Shown one piece after another: positions 20,116 to 27,176 of a stretch of 64,000 bases of DNA. Positions within the stretch are counted from its first letter, which is position 1. Each line of letters starts with the position of its first letter. The notes beneath the pieces are model-generated. The model was not told where the DNA came from and did no database searches. It saw nothing but the letters and a program-made list of their open reading frames with translations. The translations under genes and the position numbers were made by a program. The stretch is from an uncultured bacterium (GTDB lineage Bacteria > Verrucomicrobiota > Lentisphaeria > Victivallales > UBA1829), in assembly GCA_902762495.1 (NCBI GenBank), contig CACWOL010000033.1:1-64000 (forward strand). The letters are read 5' to 3'.

Positions 20116-20156
20116 GGACGCTGTTTCCCTCCGGCGTCCCGGCGTAGCTCGTCCGG
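20116..20156 (+). promoter_or_regulatory. structured 5' leader of the CDF gene
   Basis: Two possible adjoining hairpins lie between the promoter and the CDF start: GGACGC (20116-20121) with GCGTCC (20134-20139), and CCGG (20139-20142) with CCGG (20153-20156). The arms share a base, so they could be mutually exclusive. No known metal riboswitch consensus was recognised. Confidence 0.3.
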
Positions 20157-20171
20157 ATCAAACGTATCAGT

Positions 20172-21116
20172 ATGAAACAGAATCTGAAGACAATCCGAAC
20201 CGTGCAGTTCGTCACGGTCGTCGGGATGACATTGAACATCGTTCTGTCCATTGCCAAGGCCGCGGGCGGGGTGCTTTTCCACAGTCAGGCTCTGCTCGCC
20301 GACGCCGTGCACAGCTTGTCCGACCTCGTGACCGACCTGGCGGTGATCTTCGGTGTGAAATACTGGTCCGCGCCGCCCGATAGGCAGCATCCGTACGGAC
20401 ACGGCCGCATCGAGACGCTCGTTTCGGCGTTCATCGGTATCGCGCTTGCCGCGGTGGCTGTCGGTCTGGCATGGGACGCCATCGGCACGATCCGTCATGG
20501 TTCGGAGCACGGACCTGCCGGATTCGCGTTCGCGATCGCCGTCTTTTCCATTATCTCCAAAGAAGTGCTGTTCCGCTGGACCAGGGCGAAAGCCCGCCAG
20601 GTGCACTCAAGCGCGATGGAGGCCAACGCCTGGCATCACCGGAGCGACGCCATAAGCTCGATCCCGGCCGCGCTTGCGATCGCGGTCGCTTATTTCTTTC
20701 CGAAACTCCAGTTCATCGACCCCGTCGGCGCCATTCTCGTATCTTTTTTTGTCCTTTATGCCGCCTGGACGATCGTCCGCCCCACGCTGCAGGAGCTCTC
20801 CGAGGCGGGCGTCTCTCAGGAGGACCAGGCGAAGATCTACCGCATGGCAACCTCGCTCCCCGGCATCCTCGGCGCGCATGCGCTCCGAACCCGTAACGCC
20901 GGCGGCGCAATCTGGGCGGACATCCATATCATCGTCGATCCCGATATGACCGTCCGTGAAGGACACGACATCTCGCATCAGGTCCGCGACCTGCTTGTGA
21001 ACTCCGACCTGAACATCGTCGACGTGGTGGTCCACCTGGAGCCGCCGTCCCCGTCGAAGTCCAAATCCGCTCCGGCGAAAAATCCCGATCAGCCCGATCT
21101 GCCGTTCCAATCCTGA
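20172..21116 (+). CDS. cation diffusion facilitator family divalent-metal exporter
   Basis: A 314-residue inner-membrane antiporter expected to export Zn2+, Fe2+, Co2+ or similar in exchange for protons. The membrane domain has the CDF hallmarks: ADAVHSLSDLVTD with the TM2 metal-site acids, HPYGHGRIE after it, and HHRSDA in TM5. A cytoplasmic CTD (about 210-295) ends with HIIVDPDMTVREGHDISHQV, a typical ferredoxin-like metal-sensing fold. It is followed by a Lys/Pro tail. It is monocistronic, with its own promoter and a leader that could be regulatory. Metal preference cannot be fixed by eye. Confidence 0.9.
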   Translation: MKQNLKTIRTVQFVTVVGMTLNIVLSIAKAAGGVLFHSQALLADAVHSLSDLVTDLAVIFGVKYWSAPPDRQHPYGHGRIETLVSAFIGIALAAVAVGLAWDAIGTIRHGSEHGPAGFAFAIAVFSIISKEVLFRWTRAKARQVHSSAMEANAWHHRSDAISSIPAALAIAVAYFFPKLQFIDPVGAILVSFFVLYAAWTIVRPTLQELSEAGVSQEDQAKIYRMATSLPGILGAHALRTRNAGGAIWADIHIIVDPDMTVREGHDISHQVRDLLVNSDLNIVDVVVHLEPPSPSKSKSAPAKNPDQPDLPFQS

Positions 21117-21300
21117 TTTTTCTTTTTTGCGGACCGTGTTTCGCATGAAATCGGTCCGAATGATATTTGCTCTATCTGCCGGGATGATCCCCGGCTGAAG
21201 AATTGACTGATTGATTCGGAAATTGGAAAGGAAAAGAGCGGCAGGACAGTGATACGACAAAAATAATCGTTAGTTTTTAATGGATTTTCCGGAAACCGAT

Positions 21301-21328
21301 TTGAAAAATCGGGAAAAAGATGTAAATT
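21301..21328 (+). promoter_or_regulatory. promoter of the hydrogenase operon
   Basis: TTGAAA (21301-21306), a 16-bp spacer and TAAATT (21323-21328). The predicted start point falls inside the palindrome at 21332-21355. A second TATATT (21330-21335) has no matching -35. Confidence 0.55.
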
Positions 21329-21331
21329 ATA

Positions 21332-21355
21332 TATTCGATAAAAAAATATCGAATA
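21332..21355. promoter_or_regulatory. putative operator of the hydrogenase operon
   Basis: TATTCGATA (21332-21340), six A, then TATCGAATA (21347-21355): a perfect inverted repeat directly after the -10 box. Its place and symmetry suit a dimeric repressor. The cognate regulator is not in the window. Confidence 0.5.
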
Positions 21356-21440
21356 CGGGCGCCGCAGCTCAATCCTGTCCGTTTTCGAGTTGTTTTCAAA
21401 ATCGTCTACCTTTATTCCACTGCATAACTGGAGTCGTTTT

Positions 21441-21689
21441 ATGAAACGCAAAATCGTCATTTGTATGGGAAGCAGCTGCTTTGCCCGCGGCAACGAGGAG
21501 AATCTCCGCGTGATCGAGGATTTTCTGAAGTCGAACAACCTGCAGGCGGACGTGCTGCTTTCCGGCCGCTGCTGCGCGGGTCTCTGCGCGGAAGGGCCGA
21601 ACCTCATCATCGACGAAACGACTTACAGCCATGTGAGCAAAGAAGCCCTGATCGACATTCTGAACCGCGAGTTTCTTGCGAATAAATAA
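21441..21689 (+). CDS. thioredoxin-like [2Fe-2S] ferredoxin of the hydrogenase operon
   Basis: An 82-residue protein with the NuoE/HydC C-terminal fold. Ligand cysteines are in CMGSSC (8 and 13) and GRCCAGLC (44/45 and 49), giving a C-x4-C plus C-x3-C pattern for one [2Fe-2S] cluster. The start at 21441 is chosen because the protein signature begins at once; the ORF is open further upstream. It is the first gene of the operon and is followed after 15 nt by the sensory hydrogenase. A small 2Fe-2S protein in the same place is known in the Thermotoga maritima hydrogenase locus, as I recall. It probably relays electrons to or from the sensor; this is inference. Confidence 0.82.
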   Translation: MKRKIVICMGSSCFARGNEENLRVIEDFLKSNNLQADVLLSGRCCAGLCAEGPNLIIDETTYSHVSKEALIDILNREFLANK

Positions 21690-21704
21690 CCAGAGGACAG
21701 AGCC

Positions 21705-23444
21705 ATGAACCAGGGATATCCGGTTTTTACCGCCGACGCCGAGTGCCAGGACTGCTTCAAATGCGTCCGGCGCTGCCCCGTGAAAGCGATCAAGGTCGAA
21801 GACGGCCACGCGTCCGTCATGCCGGAACTCTGCATCGCATGCGGCGGCTGCGTGGAAGTCTGCCCCGTTCACGCGAAGAAGATCCGCGACGACATGACGC
21901 GCGCCCGTCAGCTCATCCTCGGCCCCGATCCCGTCTACGTTTCGCTGGCTCCGTCCTGGGTGAGCGAGTTCAAGGGGCTCCCCGCGAAGAACATGATTGC
22001 CTCGCTGAAGAAGCTCGGATTCGCCGGAGTCGGCGAGACCGCGATCGGCGCGCAGGCGGTTTCCGACGCGCTTGCGCTGGAACTGAAGGATTTCAAGAGC
22101 GGGCTGAAGATTTCGTCCGCATGCCCCGTGGTCGACGATTTCATCTGCAAATATATGCCCGAGTTCGCGCCGTGCATCACGAAGGTGCTGTCGCCCGCGC
22201 TGACGCACGCCAAGCTCCTGAAGAAGGAATTCGGGGAGAACGCGAAGGTGGTGTTCATCGGCCCGTGCATAGCGAAGAAGAACGAATCCGACCGCCACGG
22301 CGACCTGATCTCGCTCGCGATGCTGTTCTCGCGCCTGCGCCAATGGTTCCGCAGCATGCAGATCGACCCGTGGCGCGTGGAAACGACCGACGCGGACGTC
22401 TTCGTGCCGCAGGTCGCACGCGAGGGCACGCTGTACCCGATCGAGGGCGGCATGAACGACACGATCAAACTGCATCCGGGCTGCGGCCATGTGAAATACG
22501 TCGCGGTGACCGGGCTTGACAGCCTCCGCCTCACGCTCGAGGGGCTTCATCCGCGCGACATCCGCGAACCGGTTTTCCTGGAAACGCTCGCCTGCCAGGG
22601 CGGCTGCGTCCACGGACCGGGCACGGAACACGGCGCGCCGGGCCTCATGGAACGCCTCCGCATCCTCCGCATGGCGGACGTGCCGGAGACGGTCGCCGAC
22701 CGCGAACCGGACGTGGCGCTGGACCTGGACTACAAGGAAGCGCCTGCGGCGGGGAAGGACGTCTCTCTGCATGAGATCCGTCAGGCGCTGCTCCGCGTGG
22801 GCAAGAAGAACAAGGAAGACGAACTGAACTGCGGCGGCTGCGGATACAACACCTGCCTCAATTTCGCCAAGGCGCTGATCGCGGGCAAGGCCGAGCCGAA
22901 CATGTGCGTCTCCTACATGCGCAAGCTCGCCCAGAAGAAATCCAACGCCATCCTGCGTTGCATCCCCGCGGCGGTCGTGATCGTGGATCAGAGCCTCACG
23001 CTCATCGAGTCCAACCACAGGTTCGCCGAACTCTGCGGCGAATCGGCGCTCGACGTTTGGAACGTGCTGCCCGGTATGGCCGGCGCCGCGCTCGACACCT
23101 TCATCAGCTTCTCCGACCTCTTCCGCGAGGTCCTGACCACGAAAAACGAGCTGTCGCGCGACACGATCCACGTGAACGGGCGGCTCATAAGCCTGTACAT
23201 CTTCAACATCGACCCCGGACAGGTCGTCGGCGCGATGATGTTCGACGTGACGCGCACGGAATTCCGCCGCGAGGAGATCGCCGCACAGGCGCGTGAAGTC
23301 ATCCGCAAGAATCTGGCGACGGTGCAGGATATCGCGTGCAAGCTCGGCGAACACATGGCCGACACGGAGATCCTGCTGCGGTCCATCGCGGAAAACTACG
23401 CGGATTCGCCGACCGACGACGAGTTCCAGAAGAAATACAAATGA
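21705..23444 (+). CDS. hydS: sensory-type [FeFe]-hydrogenase with 4Fe-4S and PAS-like domains
   Basis: A 579-residue soluble protein. Two 4Fe-4S motifs (Cys 14-24 and 43-53) lead to an H-cluster domain. L1 is SSACP (137-141), L2 GPCIAKK (Cys 188) and L3 ACQGGC (Cys 297 and 301). Catalytic enzymes have TSCCP in L1; here the proton-transfer Cys is Ala 139, the usual mark of group C sensory hydrogenases. A second cysteine cluster, CGGCGYNTC (376-384) plus Cys 401, is followed by a PAS-like domain (about 415-520) and a helical C-terminus. It overlaps or abuts the SpoIIE phosphatase gene. An H2- or redox-dependent signal passed to that phosphatase is the likely role. Confidence 0.88.
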   Translation: MNQGYPVFTADAECQDCFKCVRRCPVKAIKVEDGHASVMPELCIACGGCVEVCPVHAKKIRDDMTRARQLILGPDPVYVSLAPSWVSEFKGLPAKNMIASLKKLGFAGVGETAIGAQAVSDALALELKDFKSGLKISSACPVVDDFICKYMPEFAPCITKVLSPALTHAKLLKKEFGENAKVVFIGPCIAKKNESDRHGDLISLAMLFSRLRQWFRSMQIDPWRVETTDADVFVPQVAREGTLYPIEGGMNDTIKLHPGCGHVKYVAVTGLDSLRLTLEGLHPRDIREPVFLETLACQGGCVHGPGTEHGAPGLMERLRILRMADVPETVADREPDVALDLDYKEAPAAGKDVSLHEIRQALLRVGKKNKEDELNCGGCGYNTCLNFAKALIAGKAEPNMCVSYMRKLAQKKSNAILRCIPAAVVIVDQSLTLIESNHRFAELCGESALDVWNVLPGMAGAALDTFISFSDLFREVLTTKNELSRDTIHVNGRLISLYIFNIDPGQVVGAMMFDVTRTEFRREEIAAQAREVIRKNLATVQDIACKLGEHMADTEILLRSIAENYADSPTDDEFQKKYK

Positions 23445-23461
23445 CCCCAGGTGACTGGACG

Positions 23462-24646
23462 ATGAGCGAACCTTTCTTCATAGACCTCGGATTCAGCCAG
23501 TGCCGCAAGCACGGCGAGGACATCTGCGGCGACGCCTTCAAGTTCATCAAGAACATGGAGGATTCGCGCGTGGTGGCCGTGCTGTCGGACGGTCTGGGCA
23601 GCGGCGTGAAGGCGAACATCCTCGCCTCCATGACCGCGACGATGGCGCTGAAGTTCGCCAATGAGCTGACCGGCCCCCGCGGTATCCTGCACGCCGCCGA
23701 GATCATGATGGACGCCCTCCCGATCTGCCAGGTCCGAAAGATTAGCTACGCCACGTTCACGATCCTGAACGCCTGGCCGGACGGGAACGTCCGCATCATC
23801 GAGATGGGCAATCCGGCGTTCGTGCTGCTCCGGAACGACAAGGTTGTCGAAGTGCCGTACGAAGAGCTGAACCCGTCCAAGTACGACAACCGCAGCATGA
23901 AGGTGTACCACTTCAAGGTCGATATGTGGGACCGCATCGTCTTCTTCTCCGACGGCGTCACGCAGGCCGCGATCGGTTCGGACGAGCTTCCGCTCGGCTG
24001 GCGCGAAAGCGGCGTGTCCGAATATCTCGTGGACTATCTGAGCAACAGCCTGGACGTGTCCTCCTATGAAGTCGCGGAGCACGTGATCTCCGAGGCGATC
24101 AGCAAGGAGCCGCACAACATCAACAAAGACGACATGACCTGCGCCGCGCTGTATTTCCGGAATCCGCGCGAGATGCTGCTTTTCACCGGGCCTCCGTACG
24201 ATTCCGCCCGCGACGCCGAATGCGCGTCGTTCCTGAAGAATTTCGTCGGAGACAAGGCGATCTGCGGCGGAACCAGCGCGGAGATCGTGTCGCGCGAGCT
24301 CGGCCGCGAACTGAAGATGGACCTGACGAGCATTTCCCCGGACATGCCCCCGATGTCCACCATGGACGGCGTCAACCTCGTGACGGAGGGCATCTTCACG
24401 CTCTCGAAGGCCGCAAGCTACCTGGAGGAGGTCGACGGCGGACGCCACAACGATCCCGCCGGTCTCCTGACCCGCCTGATGCTCCGCAACGACGTGATCA
24501 CGTTCCTGGTCGGGACGCGCATCAACGAGGCGCATCAGGACCCGAATCTGCCGCACGACCTGGAGCTGCGCCGGAACATCGTGCAGCGGCTGGCCCACAC
24601 ACTCGAAAACCATTATTTGAAAAAAGTCGTCATCAAATACGTTTGA
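23462..24646 (+). CDS. SpoIIE/RsbU-type PP2C serine phosphatase
   Basis: A 394-residue PPM-family phosphatase expected to dephosphorylate a serine, classically on an anti-sigma-factor antagonist. Metal-binding motifs are visible: GDAF (about 22-25), LSDGLGSG (about 41-48), FFSDGVTQ (about 161-168) and NKDDMT (about 221-226). A roughly 160-residue C-terminal region lies beyond the phosphatase core. The start at 23462 is preferred because AGGTGA stands 7 nt upstream; ATG 23441 overlaps the hydS stop as ATGA and would add seven residues. No STAS or anti-sigma gene is in the window, so the target is unknown. Placement between hydS and hydC indicates control of the hydrogenase operon. Confidence 0.85.
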   Translation: MSEPFFIDLGFSQCRKHGEDICGDAFKFIKNMEDSRVVAVLSDGLGSGVKANILASMTATMALKFANELTGPRGILHAAEIMMDALPICQVRKISYATFTILNAWPDGNVRIIEMGNPAFVLLRNDKVVEVPYEELNPSKYDNRSMKVYHFKVDMWDRIVFFSDGVTQAAIGSDELPLGWRESGVSEYLVDYLSNSLDVSSYEVAEHVISEAISKEPHNINKDDMTCAALYFRNPREMLLFTGPPYDSARDAECASFLKNFVGDKAICGGTSAEIVSRELGRELKMDLTSISPDMPPMSTMDGVNLVTEGIFTLSKAASYLEEVDGGRHNDPAGLLTRLMLRNDVITFLVGTRINEAHQDPNLPHDLELRRNIVQRLAHTLENHYLKKVVIKYV

Positions 24647-24698
24647 ACGATCAACATAAATAAACCCCAATACCCACATCAACCCCATGGAGAAACCT

Positions 24699-25226
24699 AT
24701 GCAGGAAACCCTGGAAAAGACTCGTGCGATGGTGCACCACCTCGCGGCGGTCAACGAGATTCTCGAAAAGAACGGGAACGACCCCTCCCGGCTCATCCCG
24801 ATCCTTCAGGAGGTGCAGGAAGTCTACAAGTACCTTTCGAAGGACGTCATCAGCTATGTGGCCACGTCGCTTGACGTGCCCGTGGCGCATGTGTACGGCG
24901 TTGCCACGTTCTACGCCCACTTCTCCCTGAATCCCAAGGGAAAACACATCTTCCGCCTCTGCGACGGCACCGCCTGCCACGTGAAGAAGTCCATGGGACT
25001 GCTCGAGGCAATCTACAAGAAGCTCGGCCTCAGCGATGAGAAGCGCACCACCGATGACCTCCTCTTCACCGTCGAGATCGTGAACTGCCTCGGCGCCTGC
25101 GGCCTCGCCCCCGTGATCGTCATCGACGGCGAAGTCCACGGCCAGGCCACCCCGGAACAGGTCGAGAAGATCATCGACGAGATCACGGCCGCCGAAGCCG
25201 CCGCCGCGGAATCCGAAAACAAGTAA
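24699..25226 (+). CDS. hydC: NAD(P)-linked [FeFe]-hydrogenase subunit gamma (NuoE-like)
   Basis: A 175-residue thioredoxin-fold [2Fe-2S] subunit. Ligands are CDGTAC (88 and 93) and CLGAC (130 and 134), and the helical N-terminal bundle (1-75) matches NuoE. The ATG at 24699 is preferred to the one at 24687 because the GGAG inside the earlier ATGGAG is ideally spaced for it. It is followed by hydB after 18 nt. The subunit passes electrons between the FMN site of HydB and the 2Fe-2S sites in the trimeric, possibly electron-bifurcating, complex. Codons here and in hydB/hydA end overwhelmingly in C, more than in the upstream genes, suggesting high expression. Confidence 0.92.
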   Translation: MQETLEKTRAMVHHLAAVNEILEKNGNDPSRLIPILQEVQEVYKYLSKDVISYVATSLDVPVAHVYGVATFYAHFSLNPKGKHIFRLCDGTACHVKKSMGLLEAIYKKLGLSDEKRTTDDLLFTVEIVNCLGACGLAPVIVIDGEVHGQATPEQVEKIIDEITAAEAAAAESENK

Positions 25227-25244
25227 CGAAGGGAATCACATACG

Positions 25245-27155
25245 ATGAGCACCGAAATCAAAACGCCGAATCTGGAAGAGATCGCCGCGAACTACAAAAA
25301 AGTCGTCGCCAAGCTCAAACGCCGCATCATCATCTGCGGCGGTACCGGATGCATCGCCAACGGTTCCATGAAGGTCCGCGACGCCATCTGCGCCGAGCTC
25401 GAAAAAGCCGGCGAACACATCGAAGTCGTCCTCGACCGCCACGACTGCTCCAAGAACGAGGGCGTCACTTACTTCTCCAAGTCCGGCTGCCAGGGATTCT
25501 GCCAGATGGGCCCGATCCTCCGCATCGAACCCGAAGGGATCTTCTACTGCCACGTGAAGCCCGAAGACGCGGCCGAGATCGTCCATGTGACGCTGATCGG
25601 CGGCGAGATCATCGACCGCCTGGTCTACGTCGACCCCGTCAGCGGCAAAGCCTGCCGCCATGAGGACGAGATCGCGTTCTACGCCCGTCAGACCCGTGTC
25701 GTGCTGGCCAACTACATGATCGAGCCGGACGACGTCGAAGAATACATCGCCCGCGAAGGATACGTCGGCGCGCGCAAGGCCATCACCGAGATGACCCCGG
25801 AACAGGTCTGCCAGACCATGATCGACGCCGGTCTCCGCGGCCGCGGCGGCGGCGGTTTCCCCACCGGCCTCAAATGGAAATTCACGCTCGCTTCCCAGAA
25901 CGACAAGAAATACGTCATCTGCAACGGCGACGAAGGCGACCCCGGCGCGTTCATGGACCGCTCCGTCATGGAAGGCAATCCCCACGCCGTGCTGGAAGGC
26001 ATGATGATCGCGGGCCGCGCGATCGGAGCCGACGAAGGCGTCGTGTACGTCCGCGCCGAATATCCGCTGGCCGTCGAACGCATCCGCAAGGCCATCGCCG
26101 ACGCGGAAGCCTACGGCCTGCTCGGCAAGAACCTTTTCGGCACCAATTTCAGCTTCACGATCCGCGTGATGGAAGGCGCCGGCGCCTTCGTCTGCGGCGA
26201 AGAGACCGCCCTGATCGCCTCCGTGGAAGGCAAGCGCGGCATGCCGATGCCGAAGCCGCCGTTCCCGGCGCAGAAGGGCCTCTACGGCAAGCCGACCGTG
26301 ATCAACAACGTGGAAACGCTCGCCTCCGTGGCGTACATCATCCGCAACGGCGCGGAGAAGTACCGCGAAGTCGGCCCGCAGAACTCCCCCGGCACGAAGA
26401 CGTTCGCCCTCACCGGCCACGTCGCGAACACCGGCCTCATCGAAGTCCCGTTCGGCACCACGCTCCGCGAGATCGTGTACAACATCGGCGGCGGCGTGAC
26501 GGACAACACCGGCAAGGTGACCGGCGAAGACTTCAAGTCCGTGCAGATCGGCGGCCCCTCCGGCGGCTGCCTGGTCCCCGACCTCCTCGACCTTCCGCTT
26601 GATTTCGACTCCCTGAAGAGTGCGGGCGCGATGGTCGGCTCCGGCGGACTCGTGGTCATGAACAAGCAGACCTGCATGGTCCGCATCGCGCGGTTCTTCA
26701 TGCAGTTCACGCAGAACGAATCCTGCGGCAAGTGCGTGCCGTGCCGTGAAGGCACGAAGCAGATGCTCGCGCTGCTCGACGACATCATCGAAGGCCGCGC
26801 CACGGCTGAAACGCTCGACCTCCTCGAGAAGACCGCGAAAGCCGTCCAGCTCGGCTCCCTCTGCGGCCTCGGCAAGACCGCCCCGAACCCGGTCCTCTCC
26901 ACCCTGCGCTATTTCCGCAAGGAGTACGAAGACCACGTGTTCAAAAAGATCTGCCCGACCGGCGAATGCAAGGCGCTCGCCCGTCCCGAGATCGACCCCG
27001 CGTTGTGCAAAGGCTGCACGGCCTGTGCCCGCAAGTGTCCCGTCGGCGCGATCACCGGCAAGGTGAAGACCGCTCACAGCATCGACCCCGAAAAATGCAT
27101 CAAGTGCGGCGCGTGCAAGGCCGCGTGCAAGTTCGGCGCAGTCAAGGGAATCTGA
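25245..27155 (+). CDS. hydB: NAD(P)-linked [FeFe]-hydrogenase subunit beta (NuoF-like, FMN/NADH)
   Basis: A 636-residue flavoprotein. An N-terminal 2Fe-2S module has Cys 31, 36, 82 and 86. The NuoF core has GRGGGGFPTGLKW (NADH/FMN loop), GDEGDPGAFMDR and NNVETLAS. The cluster site is ESCGKCVPCREG. A C-terminal 2x[4Fe-4S] ferredoxin domain has CKGCTACARKCP and CIKCGACKAAC. This fusion of N-terminal 2Fe-2S, NuoF and bacterial ferredoxin is characteristic of HydB of Thermotoga-type and clostridial bifurcating hydrogenases. It would oxidise or reduce NAD(H) and exchange electrons with ferredoxin. GAAGGGA precedes the start. Confidence 0.94.
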   Translation: MSTEIKTPNLEEIAANYKKVVAKLKRRIIICGGTGCIANGSMKVRDAICAELEKAGEHIEVVLDRHDCSKNEGVTYFSKSGCQGFCQMGPILRIEPEGIFYCHVKPEDAAEIVHVTLIGGEIIDRLVYVDPVSGKACRHEDEIAFYARQTRVVLANYMIEPDDVEEYIAREGYVGARKAITEMTPEQVCQTMIDAGLRGRGGGGFPTGLKWKFTLASQNDKKYVICNGDEGDPGAFMDRSVMEGNPHAVLEGMMIAGRAIGADEGVVYVRAEYPLAVERIRKAIADAEAYGLLGKNLFGTNFSFTIRVMEGAGAFVCGEETALIASVEGKRGMPMPKPPFPAQKGLYGKPTVINNVETLASVAYIIRNGAEKYREVGPQNSPGTKTFALTGHVANTGLIEVPFGTTLREIVYNIGGGVTDNTGKVTGEDFKSVQIGGPSGGCLVPDLLDLPLDFDSLKSAGAMVGSGGLVVMNKQTCMVRIARFFMQFTQNESCGKCVPCREGTKQMLALLDDIIEGRATAETLDLLEKTAKAVQLGSLCGLGKTAPNPVLSTLRYFRKEYEDHVFKKICPTGECKALARPEIDPALCKGCTACARKCPVGAITGKVKTAHSIDPEKCIKCGACKAACKFGAVKGI

Positions 27156-27176
27156 AAACTATAAGGATCATTCATC

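Larger units (their letters stand above)
21117..21440 (+). other. 324-bp intergenic region upstream of the hydrogenase operon
   Basis: No ORF of protein-like composition is apparent. It holds a T-rich stretch after the CDF stop, a small GCCGGG/CCCCGGC hairpin near 21178-21195, an AT-rich promoter at 21301-21328 and a perfect 9-bp-arm palindrome at 21332-21355. The leader to the ATG at 21441 is about 105 nt. Confidence 0.7.

Noticed and set aside
21396-23354. A 652-codon minus-strand open frame across the ferredoxin and hydS genes
   Set aside because: The H-cluster cysteine motifs are on the plus strand and the start has no ribosome site; it is a shadow.
21705-23444. hydS as a second catalytic hydrogenase
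   Set aside because: The L1 loop has Ala for the proton-transfer Cys and the protein carries sensor domains.
25236-27077. A 613-codon minus-strand open frame opposite hydB
   Set aside because: HydB on the plus strand has all NuoF and ferredoxin motifs; the mirror frame has no recognisable domain.
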